Shown: positions 36,893 to 46,769, counted from the first letter of the stretch. The stretch is DNA of 64,000 bases from Paenibacillus agilis (GCF_007786455.1 NZ_VNJK01000001.1:3000673-3064672), one strand, 5' to 3'. A program made the numbers and translations. The notes: generated by a model from the letters alone, not told the origin.

Positions 36893-38044
36893 TTATTCAA
36901 CTGGAGGCAAGCTAGCTGCAACAGCTCTCGCCCTTCCATCAGCATCTTCAATTTCAGCTAAGGAAGGGTCGGCAATAACTTGATGATTGGATAGCACCTT
37001 CTCAACAATGCGTTCAATATCCAAGAAACCAATTTCCCCTTTAAGGAAACGACTTACCGCAACCTCGTTTGCGGCATTAAACACAGTCGTTGCCGTTCCG
37101 CCAGCTTGACCACTCTCATAAGCATAACGAACCATTGGATAACGAGCCATGTCCATTTCACGGAAATGAAGCTTTCCAATCTCAGCTAAGCTTAGTGACG
37201 GTCCCTTCATCTCGATCCGTTCAGGGTATGTCAATGCGTACTGGATAGGTACACGCATGTCAGGCAGCCCCAGCTGCGCAATAACAGAACCATCCACATA
37301 TTCGACGAAAGAATGAATAATGCTTTCTGGATGAATGAGTACTTGAATTTGCTCATAAGGAATGTCGAATAGCCAGTGTGCCTCAATGACCTCTAGACCT
37401 TTATTCGCCATCGTAGCGGAATCTATCGTAATCTTAGCACCCATAGACCAGTTCGGATGGTTCAACGCTTGCTCTACAGTTACATCTTTAAGTTCTTCTC
37501 TTCCTTTATCTCGGAAGCTGCCTCCTGATGCTGTCAACGTAATCGAGCGCAAATGACGCATAGATTCTCCGTTTAAACATTGGAAGATAGCTGAATGTTC
37601 ACTGTCAATCGGTAACAAAGCTACATTATGCTTACGTGCAGCCGCTGTCACTAGATGCCCCGCTGTGACGAGGGTCTCTTTGTTAGCCAATCCAATCTGT
37701 TTGCCTTGTTCAATAGCAGCTAACGTAGATTTCAACCCTATACTGCCCATAACTGCAGTCACGACAGTATCTGCATCAGCACAGGAGGCCACCTCGATTA
37801 GGCCTTCATCTCCATATGTCAGTGCCGTTCCTGCCGGCAGATGGATCCGAATCGCATCAGCAGCTGCTTTGTCCTGTACCGACACTAGCTTTGGACGAAA
37901 TTGCTGCACTTGCTGCAATAGCAATTCAATGTTCCGGCCAGCAGCCATTGCTTCGATTTCAAAATACTCAGGGTGCTGCGCTACCACATCTAATGTCTGA
38001 GTTCCAATCGAACCTGTGGAACCTAGTAGAGCGATTCGTTTCAT
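36893..38044 (-). CDS. dxr: 1-deoxy-D-xylulose 5-phosphate reductoisomerase
   Basis: 383 residues. The NADPH site [13 protein letters not shown] is at the N-terminus, the metal and substrate site includes [13 protein letters not shown], and the flexible loop region carries NHPNWSMG. It makes 2-C-methyl-D-erythritol 4-phosphate, the committed step of isoprenoid synthesis, which feeds undecaprenyl diphosphate made by UppS two genes upstream. ATG follows GAGGTG. Order cdsA-dxr-rseP is conserved. Confidence 0.97.
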   Translation of the reverse strand: MKRIALLGSTGSIGTQTLDVVAQHPEYFEIEAMAAGRNIELLLQQVQQFRPKLVSVQDKAAADAIRIHLPAGTALTYGDEGLIEVASCADADTVVTAVMGSIGLKSTLAAIEQGKQIGLANKETLVTAGHLVTAAARKHNVALLPIDSEHSAIFQCLNGESMRHLRSITLTASGGSFRDKGREELKDVTVEQALNHPNWSMGAKITIDSATMANKGLEVIEAHWLFDIPYEQIQVLIHPESIIHSFVEYVDGSVIAQLGLPDMRVPIQYALTYPERIEMKGPSLSLAEIGKLHFREMDMARYPMVRYAYESGQAGGTATTVFNAANEVAVSRFLKGEIGFLDIERIVEKVLSNHQVIADPSLAEIEDADGRARAVAASLPPVE

Positions 38045-38099
38045 GAAACACCTCTATTCATTATGTTGCCGCGTAACGTAAGATGTGCTGCTTCGTGTA

Positions 38100-38894
38100 T
38101 TAATAAACAACACCAATGAAGTACGCAAGTGGGAAAACAACTAACCAACTGTCACAGCGATCAAGCACACCGCCATGGCCTGGTAGCAAGCTTCCAGAAT
38201 CTTTTACTCCTTGTACTCGCTTGTAAGCTGACTGGATTAAGTCACCCATCTGGCCTGCCAGAGATACGGTTAGGCCAAGTGTTACCGCTTGTGTAATAGA
38301 CATCATGTCCGGACTCACAAAAGCACCGATCAAGCATACAATTATAGATACAAGCACGCCTCCAACAGCACCTTCAATCGTTTTGTTAGGGCTAATCGCC
38401 GGCCATAATTTATGCTTTCCTATAGCTCGTCCTACAAAATAGGCACCAATATCGGAAGCCCATACTGCAGCAAAAAGCAGTATAGTCCAGAACAAACCGT
38501 GCTCTATTTCATTCCGAATCACGATCATATACTTGAATCCAAAACCAACATACAATGCCCCGAACCATAATACAGCAGCATTTTGGATAGTAATGCGATT
38601 CTTGCTAATGACCGTAATCGATAATGCGATAAACATAAACAGCCACAAAATTACATCTGGTGACCAGTTGATTTCTATCCCCCAACGTGACCATGGAACG
38701 GTTAACATCAGAACTAACCCATATCCGAAAAGAGCTATTAAGTCAAAAGGCTGTTTATGAAGCATTCGAGCGTATTCGTAAAATCCAATTAACGCCAGGG
38801 CAATAAGCAGCCCTTCATAAGGTAAGCTACCGATGTAAACCAGCACTGCAAAGAACGATCCGGCGATAACTCCCGTCATGATGCGCTGTTTCAT
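38100..38894 (-). CDS. cdsA: Phosphatidate cytidylyltransferase
   Basis: 264 residues, about seven or eight membrane segments. The C-terminal CDP-alcohol signature is visible as SPNKTIEGAVGG followed by the Asp-rich GVLDRCDSW. It makes CDP-diacylglycerol from phosphatidate and CTP for phospholipid synthesis. ATG follows GGAGGACGA. It starts 18 bases after the uppS stop and belongs to the same transcript. Confidence 0.96.
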   Translation of the reverse strand: MKQRIMTGVIAGSFFAVLVYIGSLPYEGLLIALALIGFYEYARMLHKQPFDLIALFGYGLVLMLTVPWSRWGIEINWSPDVILWLFMFIALSITVISKNRITIQNAAVLWFGALYVGFGFKYMIVIRNEIEHGLFWTILLFAAVWASDIGAYFVGRAIGKHKLWPAISPNKTIEGAVGGVLVSIIVCLIGAFVSPDMMSITQAVTLGLTVSLAGQMGDLIQSAYKRVQGVKDSGSLLPGHGGVLDRCDSWLVVFPLAYFIGVVY

Positions 38895-38912
38895 ATAGAC
38901 TCGTCCTCCAAC

Positions 38913-39683
38913 TTATTGTAGTCCGCCATACCGCCTATGACGACTTTGGTACTCGGCTACAGCTTCCTTCAAATGTTCCCCAGTAAAGTCAGGCCACAAC
39001 ACATCAGTAAACCAAAATTCACTGTATGCCAATTGCCATAACATAAAGTTACTCAGACGCATTTCCCCACTCGTCCTAATAAGCAAATCAGGATTAGGTA
39101 AATGATTTGTTAAAAGATTTGCAGATATCATCTTTTCATCTATCTGCTCCACTTGCACTCGCCCTGCTAATACATCAGCTGCGATTTCACGAACACCTTC
39201 AACCAACTCACGCTGTCCGCCATAATTTAATGCGAAATTAAGAATAAGGCCGGTGTTGTGCTTCGTTCGCTCAATTGCTTCTTCTAATGGTTTTCGTGTA
39301 TGTTCAGGCAACTGCTCCCGATGCCCCATCATCTGAACTTGAACGTTTTCTTTAATCAGTTCATCTAGCTCAATGGCCAAAAATTCTTGAGGCAGTTTCA
39401 TTAGAAATTCCACTTCATCTTTGGGCCGTTTCCAATTTTCTGTTGAAAATGCATACATCGTAAGTACTTTGATACCCAACTCATTTGCGGCTATCGTCAC
39501 ATTCTTGACAGCCTTCATGCCGGTATGATGGCCAGCAACACGAGGCAATCCACGGCGCTTCGCCCAGCGTCCATTGCCGTCCATAATAATGGCAACATGT
39601 TCTGGGACATTGTCTTTAGATACGTGCAAAGGCTTATGGTTAGTTTCGCGTTGCTTCAACCACGCTTGGAATCGCTTAATCAT
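38913..39683 (-). CDS. uppS: Isoprenyl (undecaprenyl diphosphate) synthase
   Basis: 256 residues. The cis-prenyltransferase motif IMDGNGRWAKRRG with the catalytic aspartate is near residue 33; later YAFSTENWKRP and LIRTSGEMRLSNFMLWQ are family signatures. It makes the C55 lipid carrier for peptidoglycan and teichoic acids. ATG 39683 follows GGAGGAGA; the longer open frame to 39758 would start within the frr terminator. Confidence 0.96.
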   Translation of the reverse strand: MIKRFQAWLKQRETNHKPLHVSKDNVPEHVAIIMDGNGRWAKRRGLPRVAGHHTGMKAVKNVTIAANELGIKVLTMYAFSTENWKRPKDEVEFLMKLPQEFLAIELDELIKENVQVQMMGHREQLPEHTRKPLEEAIERTKHNTGLILNFALNYGGQRELVEGVREIAADVLAGRVQVEQIDEKMISANLLTNHLPNPDLLIRTSGEMRLSNFMLWQLAYSEFWFTDVLWPDFTGEHLKEAVAEYQSRHRRYGGLQ

Positions 39684-39745
39684 TCCGTCTCCTCCAACCC
39701 GGTGATAACATACTGACGTCGAAGCCCTTATGACTGTCGGGTTCG

Positions 39746-39781
39746 AATAAAAAGACAATAAACCCCACCGTGTGGAGGGGT
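39746..39781 (-). terminator. Probable terminator between frr and uppS
   Basis: ACCCC and GGGGT arms with two further C-G pairs across a T-T mismatch, then TTTATTGTCTTTTTATT on the minus strand. It is 25 bases past frr and 63 bases before uppS. Confidence 0.6.
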
Positions 39782-39805
39782 ATCAAGTCACTGTTGTCTA
39801 GAACG

Positions 39806-40359
39806 TTACACTTCCAGAATTTCTTTTTCTTTTGCAGCAAGTACTTTGTCAACTTCAACTATGTACTTGTCTGTAAGCTTTTGAACATCATCCTGATGGC
39901 GACGAGACTCATCTTCAGAAATATCTGTCTTTTCCATCTTTTTGATATCATCATTCGCATCACGACGAATATTGCGAACAGCTACTTTAGCTTCTTCACC
40001 ATATTTTTTCGTTTGTTTTACGAGTTCCAAACGACGCTCTTCTGTAAGAGCAGGAATCGTAATACGAATCATTTGTCCATCATTCGCTGGAGTTAATCCA
40101 AGATCAGACTTCAAAATTGCTTTTTCGATTGCACCAATAGAAGTTTTATCCCATGGCTGAATCATCAAAGTACGAGCATCTGGCGTATTGAGGTTAGCAA
40201 GCTGATTAACAGGCGTCATTGCACCGTAGTATTCAACTTGAATGCGATCAAGCAAAGCTGGAGTTGCGCGACCTGCACGAAGTGACGATAGTTCACGTTT
40301 GAGTGCACCAATCGCTTTTTCCATACGCTCTTCTGCATTTTTCTTAACTGCTTGTGGCA

Positions 40360-40360
<1 letters not shown>
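39806..40360 (-). CDS. frr: Ribosome recycling factor
   Basis: 184 residues, standard length. Three-helix bundle signatures [12 protein letters not shown] and [13 protein letters not shown] are clear, with [14 protein letters not shown] in the second domain. With EF-G it splits post-termination ribosomes. Its ATG shares one base with the pyrH stop (TAATG), so the two are coupled. Confidence 0.97.
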
Positions 40361-41151
<791 letters not shown>

Positions 41152-41207
41152 TCAGCGTGCCTGTTGATAGCCTTAAGGCTTGCTCGCAATGTATTTCCGA
41201 ACGAAAA

Positions 41208-41858
41208 TTACATTTTAGCTTGTGCCATAACCTCTTCAACAAAGTTATCTTGTTTTTTCTCCAAACCTTCGCCAAGTTCATAACGAACGAAACGACGGAT
41301 AGAAATGTTTTCGCCGATTGTAGCGATTTTTTCATTAAGAAGCTCTTCGATTGTTTTGTCCGGATCTTTAACGAAGGATTGCTCCAACAAGCAGAACTCT
41401 TCGTAGTATTTGCTGATACGGCCTTCAACCATTTTCTCAACGATTTTTTCTGGCTTGCCTTCGTTAAGAGCTTGAGCTTTCAAAATTTCTTTTTCTTTCT
41501 CAATCTCATCAGCAGATACTTCATCACGACGAACGAACTTCGGAGCAGAAGCTGCGATATGCATTGCGATGTCTTTTGCGAAAGCTTGGAATTGATCTGT
41601 CATAGCTACGAAGTCAGTTTCGCAGTTGATTTCAACCAATACGCCAATACGTCCGTTAGCGTGGATGTAGGATTGTACTACACCCTCTGTAGCGATACGG
41701 TCGCCTTTTTTAGCTGCAGCAGCCAATCCTTTTTCACGAAGGATTTCACTTGCTCTTGCGATATCACCATTAGCTTCTTCCAACGCTTTCTTGCAATCAA
41801 GCATACCAGCGCCTGTTTTTTCACGTAGTTCTTTTACTGCACTCGCATTTACTGCCAT
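41208..41858 (-). CDS. tsf: Elongation factor Ts, short form
   Basis: 216 residues against about 290 in B. subtilis. The N-terminal UBA-like module ([18 protein letters not shown]) and the TDFV signature (INCETDFVA) are intact, followed by a single core subdomain and a C-terminal module. This resembles the short EF-Ts of Thermus, so one core subdomain is probably missing by lineage rather than by truncation; the end aligns normally ([13 protein letters not shown]). It recycles EF-Tu-GDP. ATG follows GGAGGTAA. Confidence 0.96.
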   Translation of the reverse strand: MAVNASAVKELREKTGAGMLDCKKALEEANGDIARASEILREKGLAAAAKKGDRIATEGVVQSYIHANGRIGVLVEINCETDFVAMTDQFQAFAKDIAMHIAASAPKFVRRDEVSADEIEKEKEILKAQALNEGKPEKIVEKMVEGRISKYYEEFCLLEQSFVKDPDKTIEELLNEKIATIGENISIRRFVRYELGEGLEKKQDNFVEEVMAQAKM

Positions 41859-41884
41859 GTCAATTACCTCCAACACAATATTAG

Positions 41885-41902
41885 CTTCGTTATGTAACGA
41901 AG
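41885..41902 (-). other. Hairpin in the tsf leader
   Basis: Eight-base perfect arms CTTCGTTA and TAACGAAG with a two-base centre, about 27 bases before the tsf start codon and just after the rpsB-tsf terminator. No T-run follows. Confidence 0.5.
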
Positions 41903-41923
41903 ACCTAGGGTTCGATTCTCTTT

Positions 41924-41967
41924 AAAAAAAGGGCGGCGAGAGGTGAATCACCTTTCAACCACCCTTT
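41924..41967 (-). terminator. Nested terminator between rpsB and tsf
   Basis: Outer stem AAAGGGTGG/CCGCCCTTT (one mismatch) encloses a perfect AGGTG/CACCT hairpin, then a run of seven T on the minus strand. It begins 20 bases after the rpsB stop and ends 66 bases before tsf, so it may meter expression of tsf relative to rpsB. Confidence 0.85.
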
Positions 41968-41986
41968 GTTCATCCAATTCTTATGC

Positions 41987-42685
41987 TTAAGCTGTTGTCT
42001 CTTCGCCTTGGTTAGCTTCGATAATTGCATCAGCCATTTTAGCAGTCAACAATTTAACAGCACGGATTGCATCGTCGTTACCAGGGATAACGTAGTCGAT
42101 TTCATCCGGATCGCAGTTAGTATCAACGATACCTACGATTGGGATACCCAATTTGCGAGCTTCTGCAACAGCAATACGCTCTTTACGTGGGTCGATTACG
42201 AACAATGCGCTAGGCAATTGTTTCATGTGCTTGATACCGCCCAAGAATTTCTCAAGACGATCTTTCTCCTTACGGAGCAAGATAACTTCTTTCTTAGGAA
42301 GTACTGCGAAAGTACCGTCCTCTTCCATAGCCTCAAGCTTCTTCAAACGATCAACACGTTTTTGAATTGTTTGGAAGTTAGTCAATGTACCACCCAACCA
42401 ACGTTGGTTGATGAAGTATTGACCAGCACGAGCCGCTTCTTCTTTAACGGAATCTTGTGCTTGTTTCTTAGTACCAACGAACAACACTGTGCCGCCGTCA
42501 GCTGCAAGGGATTTTACAAAGTTGTAAGCTTCCTCGACTTTTTTCACTGTCTTTTGCAAGTCAATGATGTAAATACCGTTACGTTCTGTGAAGATATATC
42601 TGTCCATCTTTGGGTTCCAGCGACGAGTCTGGTGACCGAAATGTACGCCAGCTTCCAAAAGCTGTTTCATGGAGATAACTGCCAT
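41987..42685 (-). CDS. rpsB: 30S ribosomal protein S2
   Basis: 232 residues of uS2: [20 protein letters not shown] at the start and [19 protein letters not shown] near the end. ATG 42685 follows AGGAGG by ten bases. It binds late to the 30S head/body junction. The gene has its own promoter and a leader of about 120 bases, typical for ribosomal protein autoregulation. Confidence 0.98.
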   Translation of the reverse strand: MAVISMKQLLEAGVHFGHQTRRWNPKMDRYIFTERNGIYIIDLQKTVKKVEEAYNFVKSLAADGGTVLFVGTKKQAQDSVKEEAARAGQYFINQRWLGGTLTNFQTIQKRVDRLKKLEAMEEDGTFAVLPKKEVILLRKEKDRLEKFLGGIKHMKQLPSALFVIDPRKERIAVAEARKLGIPIVGIVDTNCDPDEIDYVIPGNDDAIRAVKLLTAKMADAIIEANQGEETTA

Positions 42686-42785
42686 CTTCACTACACCTCC
42701 TAATTGGTTCGTTTTCCTCCGCCAATGTCATCTTCTGACAAGACTTCCCGCACAGTTTCCCACGACAGAAAGCACCCTTGCCAAA

Positions 42786-42846
42786 ATTAATCGGCGTGTG
42801 TTTTAACACCGTCAATTAATATATCATATTGTGTATAACGTTGCAA
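42786..42846 (-). promoter_or_regulatory. rpsB promoter and 5' leader hairpin
   Basis: Minus strand TTGCAA (42841-42846), 17 bases, TATATT (42818-42823), a good sigma-A promoter. The new transcript would begin with a hairpin built on GTGTT/AACAC with flanking CGG/CCG (about 42792-42811), itself framed by ATTAAT repeats (42786-42791 and 42815-42820). Confidence 0.65.
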
Positions 42847-42879
42847 CCATTTTCACTTTACATCCATCTTCTATTTCAG

Positions 42880-43455
42880 CTAGCCATTCGGCGCTTTCAA
42901 TAAAGTTTGCAGTACATCCTGCTCAGACATAGGGAGTGTGAATTGAAACTTACCAGTCCGTAAACTTCTAGCCTTTTTCTCCCGCTGCAAAAATTGTTGG
43001 AAATCGTCAGCATCCTTCACGACGCCAGCTGTCTCCAACAACTTGGAGATATCATCTGAAGTAGACTTTGCAGGTATAAATACGCTTACCATTTTACTGT
43101 CTAATTTGTTTTTATTAGCATTATTATCGGCTGCCTTGTTTTTTGCAGTAGGAAGCTCTGACTTCTTAGTCTCAGAAATAGACTTAAGCTGATTGGAGTC
43201 TGAGGATTCATTTTGTTTCACTCCTTCAGCTTTGTCATCAGCTTTGCTTGTATCCGAGTTGTTCCCATCCTTTTTTGATGGAAGCACTGAATCTTTTGGA
43301 ACAAGATCATATCCTTGACGATCTGCTTCTCGTACAAGCTGCTGTTCTGTCAATTCTGTGCTCACTGTCTGTCCGATCAACATGATTTGTAGCAATAACG
43401 TACCGATGATGACTCCTGCTCCTAGACCGATTAAAAATGTACGATCCTTAAACAC
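42880..43455 (-). CDS. Membrane protein with MltG-like N-terminal module
   Basis: 191 residues: short cytosolic start, one membrane helix (about 8-28), a Lys/Ser/Asp/Asn-rich linker (about 50-120) and a C-terminal module (about 123-190, FIPAKSTSDDISKLLETAGV then LRTGKFQF). The last part resembles the LysM-like subdomain that precedes the catalytic domain in MltG/YceG endolytic transglycosylases, but no catalytic domain follows. Start is GTG 43455, nine bases after AGGAGA, overlapping the previous gene. It may bind peptidoglycan next to the flagellum; function unknown. Confidence 0.75.
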   Translation of the reverse strand: MFKDRTFLIGLGAGVIIGTLLLQIMLIGQTVSTELTEQQLVREADRQGYDLVPKDSVLPSKKDGNNSDTSKADDKAEGVKQNESSDSNQLKSISETKKSELPTAKNKAADNNANKNKLDSKMVSVFIPAKSTSDDISKLLETAGVVKDADDFQQFLQREKKARSLRTGKFQFTLPMSEQDVLQTLLKAPNG

Positions 43456-44044
43456 GCCGCTCACTCTCCTGTTGACTCAGCTGGCGGATAAGCTCGACTT
43501 CACCGCGATTCATGTGTAACTCATCAGCAATCTGTTGATTGGACTTACCCTCGTCTACCAGCGCAAACAATTGTTCATAGCGGCTGCGAATCGATTGCGG
43601 CACTGTATTTGGTTGTTCGGACGCACTTTCACTTACAATATCATGCTCTAGTACTGAAATCGTGTGTCCGCTATCAGCTGCAATTGTATTTGCAGTATAA
43701 GACATATTCACACCAACAGGTTGCTGTATAGATTGTTCACGACGAATCTGTGCAAGTGTCTGCTCCGCATGCCATGCACGCTCTTCAGCCTGAGACAATG
43801 AGGCTTCTAGTGCATCCATTCGATGACGAGCAGCGTTAAATTGCAAATCATTTTCTTTCTTCAACTGTTCAACGACAGCTAGCACTTTTTCATTTTCTTC
43901 ACCAACTTCATGAATAAAATGTTCTAATGTTGCTTCCATATTTTCAGAAAACTGTGCTTCATTGTTGCTGCGAGCAGGCTTTTTCCAGCCAACGAGCATA
44001 ATGACCGCCCCTAATAGTACGAGATAAATCCATGGCTGTTCCAT
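43448..44044 (-). CDS. SwrB-like membrane-anchored coiled-coil protein
   Basis: 198 residues: an N-terminal membrane helix (about 5-20), a long coiled coil (about 30-105), a Ser/Gln-rich stretch and a C-terminal helix-turn-helix-like motif (EQLFALVDEGKSNQQIADEL, then GEVELIR). B. subtilis SwrB, encoded directly after sigD, has the same layout, and activates flagellar type III export. Sequence identity looks low, so orthology rests on layout and position. ATG follows AGGAGGG. Confidence 0.7.
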   Translation of the reverse strand: MEQPWIYLVLLGAVIMLVGWKKPARSNNEAQFSENMEATLEHFIHEVGEENEKVLAVVEQLKKENDLQFNAARHRMDALEASLSQAEERAWHAEQTLAQIRREQSIQQPVGVNMSYTANTIAADSGHTISVLEHDIVSESASEQPNTVPQSIRSRYEQLFALVDEGKSNQQIADELHMNRGEVELIRQLSQQESERRV

Positions 44045-44090
44045 CAGTGCCCTCCTCTAAATCAGACGAAAATACCTTTATTATAACTAT

Positions 44091-44123
44091 AACGCCGCAA
44101 ACTCATAATTGAGCAGCGGCGTT
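44091..44123 (-). other. Hairpin after the unknown gene at 44128
   Basis: Perfect eight-base arms AACGCCGC and GCGGCGTT with an inner CTCA/TGAG pairing. It is followed by ATAGTTATAATA rather than a T-run, so it is a weak terminator at best. Confidence 0.5.
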
Positions 44124-44127
44124 GTGT

Positions 44128-44448
44128 TCAAACCGAAAAATCAATATGCTTGCCTTTATAAGGGTGTTCAGCTGCAATCGTCTGTTGCTCGCTTGGGCTT
44201 GCAGAGCGCTGCTGCCTCGACTTATCGTCCCCATTATGCTCTCCATTTTGTCCATCATCACGAATACGACCGTCCGCCGTTGCATCTACTTCTTCCCCTC
44301 GTTGGCGAGATATCTCAATCTGCTTAGCAGCATGATGATTAAGCATAGATTGCTCAGCACTAGGTCGATGCTGCATCTGGTTCTGAATAGATGATGCTTC
44401 TTGTGTACGTGGTATCGCAACCTGCAATTCAACGGGTTTCAGATTCAT
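44128..44448 (-). CDS. Small hydrophilic protein of unknown function
   Basis: 106 residues, no membrane segment or signal peptide, rich in Gln, Glu, Arg and Asp, and probably mostly disordered. Its N-terminal half (LKPVELQVAIPRTQEAS, then AEQSMLNHHAAKQIE) looks like a conserved block, and it ends KGKHIDFSV. It begins 24 bases after the FapA stop in the same transcript. I recall similar short proteins beside flagellar genes of other Bacillota but no function. Reading-frame integrity, placement and a ribosome binding site (TGAGGT) support a real gene. Confidence 0.75.
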   Translation of the reverse strand: MNLKPVELQVAIPRTQEASSIQNQMQHRPSAEQSMLNHHAAKQIEISRQRGEEVDATADGRIRDDGQNGEHNGDDKSRQQRSASPSEQQTIAAEHPYKGKHIDFSV

Positions 44449-44472
44449 AACCTCACCTCAATTGTTTGCTGC

Positions 44473-45876
44473 TTACATGGATGACATGCCGACTTCACCA
44501 TCTACAATCTGGAATGTAGCACGCTTACAAGCATCTTTGACGTATCGTGTATAACGCCCTATAACGATTTTGGCTCCTCCGTATATCGTTTGAGTGACAT
44601 GAACAAGAGACACATTCGTTTCTTCAAGCTTTCTTTCGATTTCAAGTATTCGGTCTCGAATATTCAATTTTTCTTGCGCGGCTTGCTTCCTTGTGGCGTT
44701 AAGCTTGATGCGCATTACAAGCTTTTCATCTGTTAGCTGTCCGACTGATGCAAGCTGATCAAGTATACGCAATGCCTTCTCTGTTTTCTCAAGATTGTCT
44801 GAGCATACTTTCAGATTCGCACGCAACTGGGTCAACTCATTTCGCAAATCAGGCAGCACTCCAACTTCGATCGTTGTTACTGTAGACATCGTATTGCCTA
44901 TCGTGCGAGCTTCTACCCGTTCACCAGCTTGAATCAGTCCGCCAACGATAAGACCTTTCATACCTTTGCAAAAGACACCACGCCCCGCTCTAACTTGAGC
45001 ATGCATAATGCTTTGAGATACAATTACGTCCAATCCAGCAGTTACATTCGCTTCCTGAATGAAAGAGCATTTAATTGTGTGATTCGCATTAACACTACCT
45101 TTGTTTCCTGCAATTATGCCGCCTGATACCTCAACAGATCCTTGCGACTCCAGCACAGCTCCTTCTACGCCACCATAGACGCGGATATCACCTACCGCCT
45201 TAACTTTGAAACCAGTCAGCACATTCCCCCGAATAACAACCGTTCCGATAAAGTCAATATTTCCTGTTCGATAATCGACGTCTCCATTGACCTCAAATAC
45301 AGGAAACACATTCATCTTGTCGCCTTCCGTTTTGCTTATGAGACCGTCAATGGCAGCATACATCACACGATCCTCTTCAACGACAACAACATTTTTACCA
45401 ATCTTGAATCGAGCCTCTTTACCCATTTTCCCATCTACAACCTCACCAGTTACATCCATTCCTGGAATTCCGGCGAGAGGTGGTACCAATTCGGCTATCC
45501 GTTGACCTTTAGTTACATTCTGTAGCTGCTTGAGTTCTTTAAGATTCACTGAACCGTCTTCTTGCTCCAAGGGACGCGAGTCCCCTTCCTCAACATTGAT
45601 AAGCACTCTGATGCTGCCATCTTTTCCTGGGACCGGCAGCTTTCCGCTTGCAACCAATGTTGACGTTTTTGCATACAGTTCAGGCTGGGAAACGATCTCG
45701 CGTAGCACTTCCATATTGATGCCGTATTTCACCTGATGACTCCTGAGATAATTAATTAGATCATCTACCGTACATTCAAGAGGGTCATCCTGCTTCAAAA
45801 CATGCACATATGCGCTCATTTTATCTTCAGACAAAGTCACGTCCATATATTGCGCCAACATATCCACGGTGCTCAT
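44473..45876 (-). CDS. FapA family (DUF342) protein
   Basis: 467 residues. An N-terminal alpha/beta segment is followed by a Gly/Val-rich region of parallel beta-helix character (about 190-330, repeated IxGxVxxG patterns such as GTVVIRGNVLTGFKVKAVGD), then a coiled coil (about 350-430). This is the FapA/DUF342 family; some members are called flagellar assembly protein A. B. subtilis has no such gene in its fla/che cluster. ATG follows AAAGGGG at a rather long distance. Placement between sigD and the SwrB-like gene suggests a motility or polar-organisation role. Confidence 0.85.
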   Translation of the reverse strand: MSTVDMLAQYMDVTLSEDKMSAYVHVLKQDDPLECTVDDLINYLRSHQVKYGINMEVLREIVSQPELYAKTSTLVASGKLPVPGKDGSIRVLINVEEGDSRPLEQEDGSVNLKELKQLQNVTKGQRIAELVPPLAGIPGMDVTGEVVDGKMGKEARFKIGKNVVVVEEDRVMYAAIDGLISKTEGDKMNVFPVFEVNGDVDYRTGNIDFIGTVVIRGNVLTGFKVKAVGDIRVYGGVEGAVLESQGSVEVSGGIIAGNKGSVNANHTIKCSFIQEANVTAGLDVIVSQSIMHAQVRAGRGVFCKGMKGLIVGGLIQAGERVEARTIGNTMSTVTTIEVGVLPDLRNELTQLRANLKVCSDNLEKTEKALRILDQLASVGQLTDEKLVMRIKLNATRKQAAQEKLNIRDRILEIERKLEETNVSLVHVTQTIYGGAKIVIGRYTRYVKDACKRATFQIVDGEVGMSSM

Positions 45877-45968
45877 AGTCGTTCGTTCCCCTTTCCATAT
45901 ATTTAGCGAACTAGTTGTATATCCTATGTAAACTTATCAGTACATATATTCCAAATGACATACGTACG

Positions 45969-46760
45969 CTACGACTCTAGCAGCATTGTCTTATGCTTAT
46001 CAAGTACAGAACGTAAGCGCATGATAGCTTTCGAGTGTAATTGTGAGATTCGCGAAGGAGATAGACTCATAACCTCTGCAATTTCACTTAGAGATAAGTC
46101 TTCATAATAAAAGAGAGATACAACCGTACGTTCTTTCTCTGTCAATTTATCAATACCTTCAACAAGGCATTGATGCAAATAATGTTCATTCACTTTGAAC
46201 TCAGGATTTTTAGCCTTTTCATCAACCAATAAGGAGATTCGCATCTCAGAATCTTCTTCGCGGATTGGGTCCTCTAACGAACAAAGAGACATGACTGAAA
46301 CATCCTGAAGCATCGTGTGAAAATCTTGCCCAGATATGTTTAAATAATCACTGACTTCTTCTTCTGTAACCGTACGCAAATATTTTTGTTCAAGGTGTTG
46401 ATAAGCTTCCTCAATCTTTTTAGCCTTCTCTCTAACAGAGCGGGGAACCCAATCTCCTGAGCGCAGTCCATCCAAGATTGCTCCACGTACCCTCCAAGAT
46501 GCATATGTTTCAAACTGAAGCCCGCGGCTGTGGTCAAACTTCTCGATAGCATCTATTAAGCCCATTACCCCATTGCTGGCAAGATCGTCTTTAGATACAC
46601 TTCGTGGCAGTCCTGCAGCCATTCGATTAGATACAAAGTCCACGATAGGTAAATACAGCTCTATGAGCTGTTTTTTCGCATCTACATTTCCGCGCTCTTT
46701 CCACGCTTGCCACAACTCATAATGCGAACATTGGGTTATTTTTTGCACGCTCACCGACAT
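45969..46760 (-). CDS. sigD: RNA polymerase sigma factor for motility (sigma-D/FliA)
   Basis: 263 residues of the FliA/WhiG family. Region 2 reads LPIVDFVSNRMA, then DDLASNGVMGLIDAIEKFD and FETYASWRVRGAILD; region 4 has LTEKERTVVSLFYYEDLSL and a helix-turn-helix EIAEVMSLSPSRISQLHSKA. It transcribes late flagellar, chemotaxis and autolysin genes and is held by FlgM until hook completion. It ends the long fla/che operon as in B. subtilis. ATG is four bases after AGGAGG, and a GTG two codons later is an alternative start. Confidence 0.97.
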   Translation of the reverse strand: MSVSVQKITQCSHYELWQAWKERGNVDAKKQLIELYLPIVDFVSNRMAAGLPRSVSKDDLASNGVMGLIDAIEKFDHSRGLQFETYASWRVRGAILDGLRSGDWVPRSVREKAKKIEEAYQHLEQKYLRTVTEEEVSDYLNISGQDFHTMLQDVSVMSLCSLEDPIREEDSEMRISLLVDEKAKNPEFKVNEHYLHQCLVEGIDKLTEKERTVVSLFYYEDLSLSEIAEVMSLSPSRISQLHSKAIMRLRSVLDKHKTMLLES

Positions 46761-46769
46761 TCAGCCTCC

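Noticed and set aside
45877-45968. Sigma-E or sigma-G promoter before the FapA gene
   Set aside because: GAATATA and CATAGGAT are present but the spacing (16) and the -10 box do not fit either consensus well.
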